A DNA stretch of 64,000 bases, taken from assembly GCF_003999875.1 (NCBI RefSeq), contig NZ_RQVJ01000001.1, positions 434,001-498,000 on the forward strand, given 5' to 3'. Each line of letters starts with the position of its first letter. The stretch's first letter is position 1. The DNA comes from Veillonella sp. 3310. GTDB lineage: Bacteria > Bacillota > Negativicutes > Veillonellales > Veillonellaceae. A program made the position numbers and the translations under genes. This document shows, one piece after another, positions 37,418-46,745 of the stretch. The notes below the pieces were generated by a model. It ran no database searches, had not been told where the DNA came from, and saw only the letters and a list, made by a program, of their open reading frames with translations.

Positions 37418-37720
37418 AAAAACAGGGCTTTTTTAACACTTCAACACCACTTAGTGCCCATTTTTATCACATTTTTCCCACATATAGTATAAATTACTTC
37501 CCATAGGAAACACCACCTACTACATATGTACACAAAAAATGTTAATTTTCCTCAATTTCTATAGTAAATATGCATAAAAATGGAGTTGCTATACTAAATT
37601 GGTATAATAGATCATTTCAATATGATGTGATACAAAAGTTTTACATATTAAAATAATCATAATAAATAGTATTTTAAAATTGAAGAAGTTAGAATTATAT
37701 CTTGAAAAATAATTATAACA

Positions 37721-37763
37721 AAAAGCTCACTAAAATGACTAATCATCATTCAAATGAGCTTTT
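37721..37763 (-). terminator. Terminator after the SemiSWEET gene
   Basis: AAAAGCTCA/TGAGCTTTT stem with inner AATGA/TCATT pairing; a T-run follows on the minus strand. Confidence 0.8.
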
Positions 37764-37790
37764 CACAATACATCTTTAAAATGAGATTAT

Positions 37791-38048
37791 TTAAAATGCC
37801 GTAATGGTTGCAAGCAATCCAAAGATAATTCCCGGCAAGTTTGCTACTGCCAAAGGATAGTCCTTTTTTTCTTTTAAAAGTCCGTAACTTGCCCATATGA
37901 TACAGTTAATCGTCGCTGCCAAGGGCTGCAGAAAAAATGTTTTATTCCCATCCAAGTTTCCCATGATTTGCGGAACATAAGACACATACATCATTACTGA
38001 AAGGAATGTTCCAAGCCATCCTAACATTTTTAAATTTTTTTCACTCAT
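37791..38048 (-). CDS. SemiSWEET-family sugar transporter
   Basis: An 85-residue, three-membrane-segment protein with the PQ-loop mark (MMYVSYVPQI) and the conserved NCIIWASYGLL segment. SemiSWEETs work as dimers and let sugars cross the membrane down their gradient. The length and topology match bacterial family members. Veillonella-like organisms are poor sugar users, so the substrate is an open question. A transposase remnant lies directly upstream, which hints at lateral gain. Confidence 0.9.
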   Translation of the reverse strand: MSEKNLKMLGWLGTFLSVMMYVSYVPQIMGNLDGNKTFFLQPLAATINCIIWASYGLLKEKKDYPLAVANLPGIIFGLLATITAF

Positions 38049-38140
38049 TCTATTATCTTCCCTCTTATAAGATCAATTAACTTAAATATTTTAGTAGTAT
38101 ATCACAAAATGTTAGGAAATCAATACTTAAATTTAAGTTT

Positions 38141-38266
38141 TTATATAATATCTATGAAGTAGTCAAACATTTGTGACACAACCCTAAACTTTCTGGTATA
38201 GAATCTCTCCCCATCAATCTTATGACTTCGCTCTATCTTTCCATTTTGCCACGGTGAAAATAAACC
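38141..38266 (-). pseudogene. Transposase remnant (rve/DDE integrase C-terminal fragment)
   Basis: The minus-strand frame ending at 38141 reads about 41 residues, including SPWQNGKIERSHKIDGERFY. This is the classic C-terminal segment of IS481/IS3-type transposases, with the catalytic Glu of the DDE triad in NGKIERSH. No upstream part is left: it begins at the terminator of the binding-protein gene. It marks an old insertion between the SemiSWEET gene and the ABC operon. Confidence 0.8.
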
Positions 38267-38270
38267 TAAT

Positions 38271-38306
38271 AAAACCGTAGTAAAAGTGTCCTTTTACTAC
38301 GGTTTT
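38271..38306 (-). terminator. Terminator of the iron/corrinoid-type ABC operon
   Basis: ACCGTAGTAAAAG and its perfect complement, with T residues following on the minus strand. Confidence 0.92.
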
Positions 38307-38344
38307 AATATAGAGTCAACCGGAACTATTTGCTACTATTGCCA

Positions 38345-39400
38345 CTATTGTGGACCTTCTCCAGCAATAATACGCTCTGCCTCTACGTTAGATAAATCAT
38401 AATGCATAAAGTTTTTATAGAAATCTTGTGTTTCTTTCACTAGGTTAATATCCGCAAATAATTGTGGTTGGATGATTTGACCTGCCCATAAGATTTGTAA
38501 TGCTGATTCAGCACTATATCGATCCCATTTAAATGTTCCTACAGGATTACTATATACACGACCCATTTGAACCGCTTTAATGCCACTCCATTGTGGATCA
38601 TTCATAATTTTTTCAATAGCTGCTTTAGAGTTCACATCACCCACTATAATAATATCTGGGTTCGCTTTGATGATTTCTTCCATGGTTAGTGTAAGCCCAC
38701 GACCTTTTTGTTCGATCGCATTAATACCCCCAGCATAGTGAATCCATTCATCAATAATTGTTTTAGTACCATCTACTTTTAGTAAATTTTCACCTGTCGC
38801 AATATGCATCACTCTTGGACGTTCCGCATCAGTTAAAGCTTTCGTTTTTTCTTCTGCTAAAGCGATATTTTTATCTAAATACGCATTGTAACTCTTAGCA
38901 ATCTCTACCGCATTGCCACCAAGAATATCGGCAGTCATGGATACTACATTGCGAAGTCCTTTATAATCAGTAAACTCCATATGCACTGCTGTAAAGCCAC
39001 CTTGACGGACTTGTTCTGCTTGTTTTTTACTATTTACAATAATCACTTGTGGTGATACTTTTTGTAGTTCTTCTAATTGTAAATCAAAGCCAAAACGATC
39101 TGGTGCAGCAATATTTTTAATATTTGGATAAATATGTGAGAACCAAGGTAATGTTTGTACATATTGTGTAGTAGCAACTAACTTATCTGCTCCACCTAGC
39201 ATCAACATAACTTGATTATTCGCTGGCCATAAGTCAGCAATCCGCTCCACATGTGTTGGTAATTGAACTTGGGTGCCACCAATATCGGTGATAGTATGTA
39301 CTTCTTGCGTTGCTCCTTTTGATGCATTTTCTGTACCACAACCGGCTAACAAGCCAATGGAAATCAACAATGCAAAGAGCATAGTAATAATTCGTTTCAT
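38345..39400 (-). CDS. ABC transporter substrate-binding lipoprotein (iron/corrinoid class), copy 2
   Basis: A 351-residue lipoprotein: signal peptide with lipobox GLLAGC, then a periplasmic-binding-protein-2 (FecB/BtuF-like) fold. The N-terminal lobe (ITDIGGTQVQLPTHVERIADL) is typical, as is the late PDIIIVGDVNSKAAIEKI. It is highly similar to the next gene upstream; both end with near-identical FADINLVKETQ.FYK segments. The pair therefore comes from tandem duplication. Ligand class (iron siderophore, haem or cobalamin) cannot be fixed by eye. Confidence 0.9.
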   Translation of the reverse strand: MKRIITMLFALLISIGLLAGCGTENASKGATQEVHTITDIGGTQVQLPTHVERIADLWPANNQVMLMLGGADKLVATTQYVQTLPWFSHIYPNIKNIAAPDRFGFDLQLEELQKVSPQVIIVNSKKQAEQVRQGGFTAVHMEFTDYKGLRNVVSMTADILGGNAVEIAKSYNAYLDKNIALAEEKTKALTDAERPRVMHIATGENLLKVDGTKTIIDEWIHYAGGINAIEQKGRGLTLTMEEIIKANPDIIIVGDVNSKAAIEKIMNDPQWSGIKAVQMGRVYSNPVGTFKWDRYSAESALQILWAGQIIQPQLFADINLVKETQDFYKNFMHYDLSNVEAERIIAGEGPQ

Positions 39401-39461
39401 AACGTCTCCTAACTAGCTTCCATACACAAACTAACTACTTCAAAATCACGTGTCTATACAT

Positions 39462-40517
39462 TTAATTTGCAGGACTTTCACCATGGATAATACGTTCTGC
39501 ATCATCACTAGATAAATCAAAATGTAAGAAATCTTTATAGAACTTTTGTGTTTCTTTCACTAGGTTAATATCCGCAAATAATTGTGGTTGAATGATTTGA
39601 CCTGCCCATAAAATTTGCAATGCCGCTTCTGCACTATAACGATCCCAGTTGAACGTTCCTACAGGATTGCGGTATACTCGATGATTCCTAACAGCTTTTA
39701 AACTTGCCCATTGTGGATCACTCATGAGTTGGTCTATACCTTTTTGAGCTTGTGTGCCACCAATGATGATAATATCTGGGTCAGCTTTAATAATTTCTTC
39801 CAAAGTTACTACGATTTGTGGACCTGCTGCTGTAATGGCATTCTTACCGCCTGCATAACGAATCCATTCATTGATAATCGTTTTGTCTCCATCTACTTTT
39901 AATAGATTATCTCCACCTACGATATGCAACACGGTTGGACGTTCTGCATCGCTAAGATGTTTAGTTTTTTCTTCCGCTAATTTTACATTACCATCTAAAT
40001 AAGCTAGATATTGTTTACTAATGTCGATGGCTTTACCACCTAATACATCGGCTGTAATAGCCACGGTTTTGCGCAATCCTTCATAGTCAGTAAAATTCAC
40101 ACGTACTGCTGGAAGACCTGCTTTGCGAGCCATTTCAATTTGGTTCTTATTGCTAACCAATACCACTTGTGGATTTAATTTTTGAATTTCCTCCATTTGC
40201 ACATCTGTTCCTTTTACCGGAGCTGGAATCTCTTTAATTCTAGGATATACTTTTACAAACCAAGGCAATCCTTGCACATTTTTTGTAGTAGATACTAATG
40301 TATCTGCGCCCCCTAACATCAATACCACTTGGTTATTAGCATGCCATAAATCTGCTACTTGTTTGATATCTTTTGAAATCGTCACTTCCGTTCCATCAAT
40401 ATCTGTGACAACCCTCGTAGAAGATGTATTCCCTTGGGATGCATTTTCTGTACCACAACCAGCCAGCATACAAATGGCGGTAAATAAGGCTAACAACAAT
40501 ACTACAATACGATTCAT
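39462..40517 (-). CDS. ABC transporter substrate-binding lipoprotein (iron/corrinoid class), copy 1
   Basis: A 351-residue paralogue of the following gene, with lipobox CMLAGC and the same GTENAS linker. The DNA of the last 200 or so bases is strikingly similar between the two. Differences concentrate in the N-terminal lobe (VTDIDGTEVTISKDIKQV), so the two may bind different ligands. The start at 40517 has GGGGAG upstream, and it overlaps the ATPase stop by 4 bp. The operon order is permease-ATPase-binding protein-binding protein. Confidence 0.9.
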   Translation of the reverse strand: MNRIVVLLLALFTAICMLAGCGTENASQGNTSSTRVVTDIDGTEVTISKDIKQVADLWHANNQVVLMLGGADTLVSTTKNVQGLPWFVKVYPRIKEIPAPVKGTDVQMEEIQKLNPQVVLVSNKNQIEMARKAGLPAVRVNFTDYEGLRKTVAITADVLGGKAIDISKQYLAYLDGNVKLAEEKTKHLSDAERPTVLHIVGGDNLLKVDGDKTIINEWIRYAGGKNAITAAGPQIVVTLEEIIKADPDIIIIGGTQAQKGIDQLMSDPQWASLKAVRNHRVYRNPVGTFNWDRYSAEAALQILWAGQIIQPQLFADINLVKETQKFYKDFLHFDLSSDDAERIIHGESPAN

Positions 40518-41320
40518 AAAATCTCCCCTTTCTGACCTAACTGTGGGATTACGCAAACTGTGCGATGTACCGTTTCGCTGTAAAACAAACTAAGCTTCGT
40601 CCGGTAAATTCTCTCCAATACTTCCACAGTCAGATCACTGACAGAATCATAAAAATCTATTGTTCCACCACGACATAAACCGACACGGCTATTCAGTAAT
40701 AAAGCCTGTTCCGGCACATGTGTAGTAAAAATAATAGCATATCCTTGTGTTCGCAACTGTTCTATCGTTTCTAGAACAATCACTTGATTACGTATATCCA
40801 ATGCAGATGTTGGTTCATCCATCAATAATAATCTTGTATCTTGCAATAAAGCGCGTCCAATGGCCACTAATTGACGTTGTCCACCACTTAAATCGCGACA
40901 CGGTTTATCTCGTAATTCTGTAATCCCTAGCATCTCTAATATATCATCTGTTTTTTGAAATTCTTCTTTTCCTGGCGAAGAAAACATCCCCGTTCGCAAC
41001 GTCGCTCCAAAGGATATATAATCTCGTACCGTATAGGGTATATCTGCCCCTATAATCTGTGGTACAAAAGCAATTAACTTCGCTCGTTCTTGAATAGACA
41101 CACTCCCTAAATCTACACCATTGCAGTATATATGTCCCGATTGCACCGGCTGAAAACACATCAAACAACTAAGCAATGTAGATTTTCCAACCCCATTACG
41201 CCCTAATAGAGCTAAGGTATCGCTAGCTTTCACAGAGAATGATAAATCCGTAAAAATATTAGGCTCTCCCTTGCCATACGAAAAAGAGATAGAATCTACT
41301 GAAAGTTCAAAGGAATCCAT
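40514..41320 (-). CDS. FecE/BtuD-type ABC transporter ATPase
   Basis: A 268-residue ATPase with Walker A GRNGVGKST, signature DLSGGQRQLVAIGRAL, Walker [13 protein letters not shown] and H-loop FTTHVPEQAL. It groups with iron-siderophore/B12/haem importers. It starts on the last base of the permease gene stop and overlaps the first binding protein by 4 bp, so all four genes are likely cotranslated. Confidence 0.94.
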   Translation of the reverse strand: MDSFELSVDSISFSYGKGEPNIFTDLSFSVKASDTLALLGRNGVGKSTLLSCLMCFQPVQSGHIYCNGVDLGSVSIQERAKLIAFVPQIIGADIPYTVRDYISFGATLRTGMFSSPGKEEFQKTDDILEMLGITELRDKPCRDLSGGQRQLVAIGRALLQDTRLLLMDEPTSALDIRNQVIVLETIEQLRTQGYAIIFTTHVPEQALLLNSRVGLCRGGTIDFYDSVSDLTVEVLERIYRTKLSLFYSETVHRTVCVIPQLGQKGEIL

Positions 41321-42324
41321 TAGAAATACCTCCGTTGTTTATACAATACCCACGCAAAGAATGGCGTTCCAATGAATCCACAGAGTATTCCTAGTGGAAT
41401 CTCTGCTGTTGTTAACGCTCTAGCAAATAAATCTGCCACCATCAAAAAGGAGGCACTGACTACTATCGTAGCGGGAATCAATTTTTTATGATCATGACCT
41501 ACTAACATACGTGATAAATGTGGTATCACAAGACCTACCCAACCAATGGTACCACTCAAACATACAGCCGCTGCCGTCAATAACGTAGAAATACCTATTA
41601 TGACAATCCGTTCTCGCTGTACATTGACACCTAAACTTTGTGCTTCCTGATCAGACAAGGACAAAATATTTAAGCGCCACCGCAAGGCTACTATTGCTAT
41701 TGTTCCTACCACAATAATCGGCAACACATAATACAAATTATCCCATGTAACTTTCGCCAAGCTACCTAATTGCCAATACACAATATCTTGAAGCTCTGTA
41801 TCTGGATCTGCAATGTATTTCAGCAGTCCAATGATGGCTGACATAAATCCAGACACAATGATGCCACATAAGACAAGAACAATCCTAGATTGGTTTTGAA
41901 TCAATCTAGGTAATAATAATGTAAGGCATACCGCTACAATCCCACCAATAAAAGCACACACTGCTACCCCATATAATGACAAATGCAATAAGATACCTAA
42001 GCAGGCTCCTACACTAGCACCGTGTGAGACACCTAGTAAATCTGGTGATACTAAATCATTGCGGAAAACTCCTTGATAGGCTGTTCCTGATACAGCTAAC
42101 GCAACGCCTACCAAAATAGCACCCAGTACACGAGGCAATCGAATCTCCATAACTACATTATACATCGACGCATCCCAAGTGATGGGTATTACTAAAAATC
42201 TTGATAGTAATATGTTCCACACTTCTTGAACAGGAATAAAGAATCGTCCCATCACCAAAGACAACAAAAAAATTCCTGCACACACAAGGATGGCTATCAT
42301 CATAGTCCGTTTATAATGATACAT
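41320..42324 (-). CDS. FecCD-family ABC transporter permease
   Basis: A 334-residue permease with about ten membrane segments and the family marks RLPRVLGAILVGVALAVSGTAYQG (shortened: RLPRVLGAILVG) and GTIGWVGLVIPHLSRMLVG. Only one permease gene is present, so it acts as a homodimer. The start at 42324 has a GGGGGA site; a longer reading has no such support. It is the first gene of the operon, with a promoter 36-65 bp upstream. Confidence 0.94.
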   Translation of the reverse strand: MYHYKRTMMIAILVCAGIFLLSLVMGRFFIPVQEVWNILLSRFLVIPITWDASMYNVVMEIRLPRVLGAILVGVALAVSGTAYQGVFRNDLVSPDLLGVSHGASVGACLGILLHLSLYGVAVCAFIGGIVAVCLTLLLPRLIQNQSRIVLVLCGIIVSGFMSAIIGLLKYIADPDTELQDIVYWQLGSLAKVTWDNLYYVLPIIVVGTIAIVALRWRLNILSLSDQEAQSLGVNVQRERIVIIGISTLLTAAAVCLSGTIGWVGLVIPHLSRMLVGHDHKKLIPATIVVSASFLMVADLFARALTTAEIPLGILCGFIGTPFFAWVLYKQRRYF

Positions 42325-42360
42325 AATAATCCCCCTATTCTCAGTTACACGTATACACTT

Positions 42361-42389
42361 ACTATAGATAGTTATTTCAAAATTTGCAA
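42361..42389 (-). promoter_or_regulatory. Promoter of the iron/corrinoid-type ABC operon
   Basis: On the minus strand TTGCAA, 17 bp, TATAGT. I found no cobalamin riboswitch and no clear Fur box in the short leader. Confidence 0.7.
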
Positions 42390-42423
42390 GGAGTTTTTTT
42401 ACGTATTGAAAACATTCATAATT

Positions 42424-42461
42424 AAAAAAGCTGTAATGAAAGTTTCCTTTCACTACAGCTT
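42424..42461 (-). terminator. Terminator after nhaA
   Basis: AAGCTGTA/TACAGCTT with inner GAAAG/CTTTC pairing and a T-run on the minus strand. Confidence 0.9.
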
Positions 42462-42494
42462 ATATAGAGCCTCTACTCTCTATGAAGTATGCAA

Positions 42495-43679
42495 TTAAAT
42501 ATGTTGTCCTTTGATCATATCGTATTCAGACACACTCACTTGTTGTTTTCGTCCAGCAATTCGTAATACTGTATATCCCAAGATACCAGATACGATGGAA
42601 CCTACGAAGATGCCAACCTTTGCCATTTCTTGTGCTTCTCCTGGAGGGAAGGCTAATAAGGATACGAACAAGCTCATGGTAAATCCAATACCACAACAAA
42701 GAGCAATACCATACACATGCGTCCAATTAGTTTGAGCTGGCATTTCTACTAGTTTAGATTTTACTAGCAAAAATAAGGTACCAAATACACCTACTTGTTT
42801 ACCTAATACTAAGCCTACTGCTACGCCTAATACAACTGGATGAGCAAAGCTTTCTAAGGTAAATCCATGGAAGGATACCCCTGCATTGGCAAATCCAAAA
42901 ATTGGAATAATCAAGTATGTAACCCAGTTACTTAATGTGTGCTCCCATTCCGATAAAGGAGATACATGACGTCCATCACGTATACCATGGTATGGAATGA
43001 AAGCCGCTAGAATAACGCCTGCTAAGGTAGCATGTAGTCCAGACTTAAACACACAGAACCAAAGGCCAAATCCTAAGGCTAAATACGGGATTGGTCGTGT
43101 ATAGTTCATACGGTTTACGTATTGCAACATAAACACGATGATCGCTGCTACGAATAAGTAAAAGAAATTTAACTCCGCTGTATAGAAAAAAGCAATGATA
43201 ACAATAGCCATCAAATCATCCATAACAGCCAAGGTAGTTAAAAATACTTTCATTGCGATCGGTACTCGATCACCTAAGAGTGAAACAATACCAATGGCAA
43301 AGGCAATGTCTGTAGCTGTTGGTATCCCCCAACCATGAATATAGTCTGGATGGTAACCAACGATGAAATAATAAATTAAGGCTGGCATTAAAAGACCAAA
43401 GAATGCAGCAATACCTGGTAAAAATCGTTTTGCATTGGTATTCAATTCCCCTGCAATCATTTCCCGTTTTACTTCTAGGCCTACAAATAAAAAGAAGACC
43501 GCCATGGCCACATCATTAATCCATAATTCAATGGATAATGGTCCCAATTTAGCATGAAGTAAAGAGTGATACAAACTTTCTACTGGAGAGTTTGCCAATA
43601 GCACCCCTACCACAGCAGCTACGAAGAGTAGTACGCCCCCTGCTGATGGTGATGTAAAAAAAGATACAATTCGATTCAT
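42495..43679 (-). CDS. nhaA: Na+/H+ antiporter NhaA
   Basis: A 394-residue antiporter with twelve membrane segments. It has the family marks GLEVKREMIAGEL, PTATDIAFAIGIVSLLGDRVP and the paired membrane aspartates of the ion site in LAVMDDLMAIVIIAFFYT. NhaA exchanges two protons for one sodium and guards pH and salt homeostasis. It stands alone, 86 bp after purD on the other side, and has its own terminator. Confidence 0.96.
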   Translation of the reverse strand: MNRIVSFFTSPSAGGVLLFVAAVVGVLLANSPVESLYHSLLHAKLGPLSIELWINDVAMAVFFLFVGLEVKREMIAGELNTNAKRFLPGIAAFFGLLMPALIYYFIVGYHPDYIHGWGIPTATDIAFAIGIVSLLGDRVPIAMKVFLTTLAVMDDLMAIVIIAFFYTAELNFFYLFVAAIIVFMLQYVNRMNYTRPIPYLALGFGLWFCVFKSGLHATLAGVILAAFIPYHGIRDGRHVSPLSEWEHTLSNWVTYLIIPIFGFANAGVSFHGFTLESFAHPVVLGVAVGLVLGKQVGVFGTLFLLVKSKLVEMPAQTNWTHVYGIALCCGIGFTMSLFVSLLAFPPGEAQEMAKVGIFVGSIVSGILGYTVLRIAGRKQQVSVSEYDMIKGQHI

Positions 43680-43764
43680 ATAATTACCCCTCTACTATGT
43701 AATATATATCATTGAATAAGTAAACTACGTCTTTTGTTATTATAGCACTAAATATATTCTTTAT

Positions 43765-45048
43765 CTATCGAATTTTTTCTATATTATGCATGTATACAAA
43801 ATCCAAACTCAATTCCCCGATGTCCTTACGGTATTGTCGTCCTTCAAAATGAATTGTCCTCACTCTTGTGTAGGCAATATCCAAAGATTCTTGTAAGGTA
43901 TCTCCCAATCCTACGACACCTAGAACACGGCCTCCTTGTGTTACATAGTGATCGCTTTCAAATACTGTTCCAGAGTGAAATACCATTGACCTAATATCCA
44001 CAGCCTGTATATCACCGGTGATGCTTCGACCTATCAATGGCTGATGTGGATATCCTTCGGATGCTAAGATCACACAAGAAGCATATTGTTTGGACCACTC
44101 CAAGGTCATCCCCTCTAACTGACCCGTAGCCGTAGCATACATGATTTCTCCTAAATCACTCTCTAATAATGGTAATACCACTTGTGCTTCTGGGTCTCCA
44201 AAACGGGCATTGAACTCTACCACTTTCGGCCCTTCCTCAGTAAGCATAAGACCCGTATACAAACAACCCACATAAGGATGCCCTGCTTCTGCCATAGCTT
44301 TCACGATAGGTTTTACTATGGTATCTACCACGTCTTGTTCCAAAGTCTCATTCAGTTCTGGCACTGGTGCATAGGCTCCCATACCACCCGTATTAGGACC
44401 TTCATCATGGTCTAACAATCGTTTATGATCTCTTGCTCCTATCATAGGCAATACGTGAGTGCCGTCCACAAAGGACAACAAGGATAGCTCCTGTCCTCGC
44501 ATATATTCCTCAATTATAATGCTTTCTTCGGAACTACTCAGCATCTCTTCCAACACTCGTTCTGCTTCTGTGAAAGTCTTACAAATGGTAACACCTTTAC
44601 CACCACAGAGGCCATCCCTTTTTAATACAATGGGCACGCCCCATTGATGGATGATGCGTTTTCCTGTTTCTACATCTTGGCAGACCTCATACTTAGCCGT
44701 AGGAATCTCATAACGATGCATCATCTCTTTCGCAAAAGACTTAGACCCTTCTATCCGTGATGCCCCTTGGGATGGTCCAAATACTGGAATCCCCACGGCT
44801 CGAATTGCATCGCTAAGTCCCTCGACAAGAGGCAATTCAGACCCTATAACAACCAAATCAATCTTATAGTCTAATAACCAAGCTAGTAAGGTGTCTCGGT
44901 TCTTCCAATCTAGGTTGACTACAGTGGCTATCGAAGTCATTCCTGCATTGCCTGGCACTACATAGACATCTGTTACAGATGGGCTATGATGTAACTTCCA
45001 AGCTAATGCGTGTTCACGACCACCATTGCCAATAATACATACTTTCAT
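43765..45048 (-). CDS. purD: Phosphoribosylamine-glycine ligase PurD
   Basis: A 427-residue ATP-grasp enzyme making GAR from phosphoribosylamine and glycine. Marks are VCIIGNGGREHALAWKL at the N-terminus, LKRDGLCGGKGVTICKT, DHKRLLDHDEGPNTGGMGAY and VEFNARFGDPEAQ. It ends the purF-purM-purN-purD run, 34 bp after purN. One difference from many relatives is KRDG in place of KADG in the ATP-binding strand. Confidence 0.97.
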   Translation of the reverse strand: MKVCIIGNGGREHALAWKLHHSPSVTDVYVVPGNAGMTSIATVVNLDWKNRDTLLAWLLDYKIDLVVIGSELPLVEGLSDAIRAVGIPVFGPSQGASRIEGSKSFAKEMMHRYEIPTAKYEVCQDVETGKRIIHQWGVPIVLKRDGLCGGKGVTICKTFTEAERVLEEMLSSSEESIIIEEYMRGQELSLLSFVDGTHVLPMIGARDHKRLLDHDEGPNTGGMGAYAPVPELNETLEQDVVDTIVKPIVKAMAEAGHPYVGCLYTGLMLTEEGPKVVEFNARFGDPEAQVVLPLLESDLGEIMYATATGQLEGMTLEWSKQYASCVILASEGYPHQPLIGRSITGDIQAVDIRSMVFHSGTVFESDHYVTQGGRVLGVVGLGDTLQESLDIAYTRVRTIHFEGRQYRKDIGELSLDFVYMHNIEKIR

Positions 45049-45082
45049 AGATACCTCTCAATATAGACTATTTTCTAACAGC

Positions 45083-45691
45083 TTACTTCCTAATGAAAAC
45101 TCGAAATTCCACTATCTCCAAGGCATCCTCGCAAAATAAGCGCACCGCCTCTGGGTAGATGCGATGCTCTTCATGTAAGATTCGTTTCGATAGCGTATCC
45201 ACCGTATCATCTTCATAGACAGGTACCACCGCCTGCGCAATGATAGGACCCGTATCCATGCCTTCATCCACAAAATGAACGGTACATCCTGTATACTTTA
45301 CACCGTGTAACAAGGCTTGTTTCTGTGCCTGCATACCTTTGAATGCTGGCAACAAGGAAGGGTGAACATTCAAAATCTTTCCTCTGTAGGCTTGCACAAA
45401 TCTAGGAAGTAATATACGCATATACCCAGCTAGCAAAATGCCGTCTACTTCATATTGCTGCAATATATCTAGCATAGCCTGTGTCCACGCTTCTCCATTA
45501 CCATAGTGAGTAGGCTCTACTACGTGTACAGGAATGTGCCAAGCACATCCCTTCTCCACAATACCCACATTGGATCTATCACTAATGATAAGAACTATTT
45601 CACCCTCTATATGCCCCGCTTCTATGGCCTTATAGATGGCTTCTCCATTAGACCCTCTGCCACTGCCAAATAGAGCCAATCGTTTACGCAT
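45083..45691 (-). CDS. purN: Phosphoribosylglycinamide formyltransferase PurN
   Basis: A 202-residue folate-dependent GAR formyltransferase. It starts LALFGSGRGSNGEAI, with ILLAGYMRIL, the active-site Asn-His of KILNVHPSLLPAFKG and the aspartate in HFVDEGMDTGPII. GTGAGG precedes the ATG at 45691 and the start overlaps the purM end by 8 bp. The substitution of GS for the usual ASGxGSN is minor. Confidence 0.96.
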   Translation of the reverse strand: MRKRLALFGSGRGSNGEAIYKAIEAGHIEGEIVLIISDRSNVGIVEKGCAWHIPVHVVEPTHYGNGEAWTQAMLDILQQYEVDGILLAGYMRILLPRFVQAYRGKILNVHPSLLPAFKGMQAQKQALLHGVKYTGCTVHFVDEGMDTGPIIAQAVVPVYEDDTVDTLSKRILHEEHRIYPEAVRLFCEDALEIVEFRVFIRK

Positions 45692-46745
45692 GGAATGCCT
45701 CACCAAGAATCCTCACATCTCCCTGCCCTTCTGTAACAAGTCCAATGGAGTACACCACTTCTCCTTGCTCTTGTAACACTTCTACCACACGTTCTACTAA
45801 CTCTGGCTTCACTACTAGCACCATACCTATGCCCATATTGAAAGTATGATACATTTCTCTCGTTTCCACATGTCCCCATTCTTGTAATAATTTAAAAATA
45901 GGTGGCACTGGCCAAGCATCACTATGAATCGTGACAGACAATCCTTTCGGTAATATACGAGGAATATTGTCGTAGAAAGATCCTCCTGTAATATGAGCCA
46001 TCCCCTTCACTAACTGTTCTTTCAGTAGTGGTAGAATCGGTTTTACATACAATTTCGTTGGTCGTAGTACTTCTTCTCCTATCGTGCATCCTAACTCATC
46101 TATATACGTGTCCAATGGCATTTGCTTTTTGTCTAAAATAATATGACGCACTAAGGAAAATCCATTGGAGTGCAAGCCTGAAGAAGGTAAACCTAGGACC
46201 ATATCCCCTGCCTCGATAGAGGCTCCCGTAATGCATTGTTCCTTGTCTACAATCCCCACTGCAAAGCCGGCTAAATCATAATTGCCATCGCCGTAGAAAC
46301 TTGACATTTCCGATGTTTCTCCACCAATTAAGGCACAACCACATGTTTCACAGGCCTCGCCAATACCATCGATGATACTTTCAATATGATCATGTTCCAA
46401 TTTACCGACTGCAATGTAGTCTAGGAAAAATAAAGGTGTTGCTCCCTGTGCTACTACATCGTTCACACTCATAGCCACACAATCTTGACCAATCTGGCGG
46501 TGTTCATTCATAAGGACGGCAAACCGAATTTTCGTACCTACTCCATCCGTACTAGATACAAGAATAGGTTCTTTCATAGTATGTTGTGCCAAAGAATAGA
46601 GTCCACTAAAACCGCCTAAGGACCCTAACACAGATGGTGTATAGGTGCGTTCCACACGGTCTTTAATCTTTTGAATGAGCTGGTTCCCCGATTCCACATC
46701 TACGCCAGCATCTAAATAGGTCACAGGTGTATTATCCACAGACAT
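45684..46745 (-). CDS. purM: AIR synthetase PurM
   Basis: A 353-residue enzyme closing the imidazole ring of FGAM to AIR. Marks are TYLDAGVDVESGNQL, LVSSTDGVGTK, CVAMSVNDVVAQGATPLFFLDY, GGETSEM and HITGGSFYDNIPR. The start at 46745 has a GGGAGG site five bases upstream; it overlaps the purF end by 14 bp. One unusual detail is GGSFYDNIPR in place of GGGLxENIPR. Confidence 0.96.
   Translation of the reverse strand: MSVDNTPVTYLDAGVDVESGNQLIQKIKDRVERTYTPSVLGSLGGFSGLYSLAQHTMKEPILVSSTDGVGTKIRFAVLMNEHRQIGQDCVAMSVNDVVAQGATPLFFLDYIAVGKLEHDHIESIIDGIGEACETCGCALIGGETSEMSSFYGDGNYDLAGFAVGIVDKEQCITGASIEAGDMVLGLPSSGLHSNGFSLVRHIILDKKQMPLDTYIDELGCTIGEEVLRPTKLYVKPILPLLKEQLVKGMAHITGGSFYDNIPRILPKGLSVTIHSDAWPVPPIFKLLQEWGHVETREMYHTFNMGIGMVLVVKPELVERVVEVLQEQGEVVYSIGLVTEGQGDVRILGEAFHA

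Noticed and set aside
42325-42494. Cobalamin riboswitch upstream of the iron/corrinoid-type ABC operon
   Set aside because: The leader is under 50 nt after the promoter and lacks the B12-box; the hairpin here belongs to nhaA.
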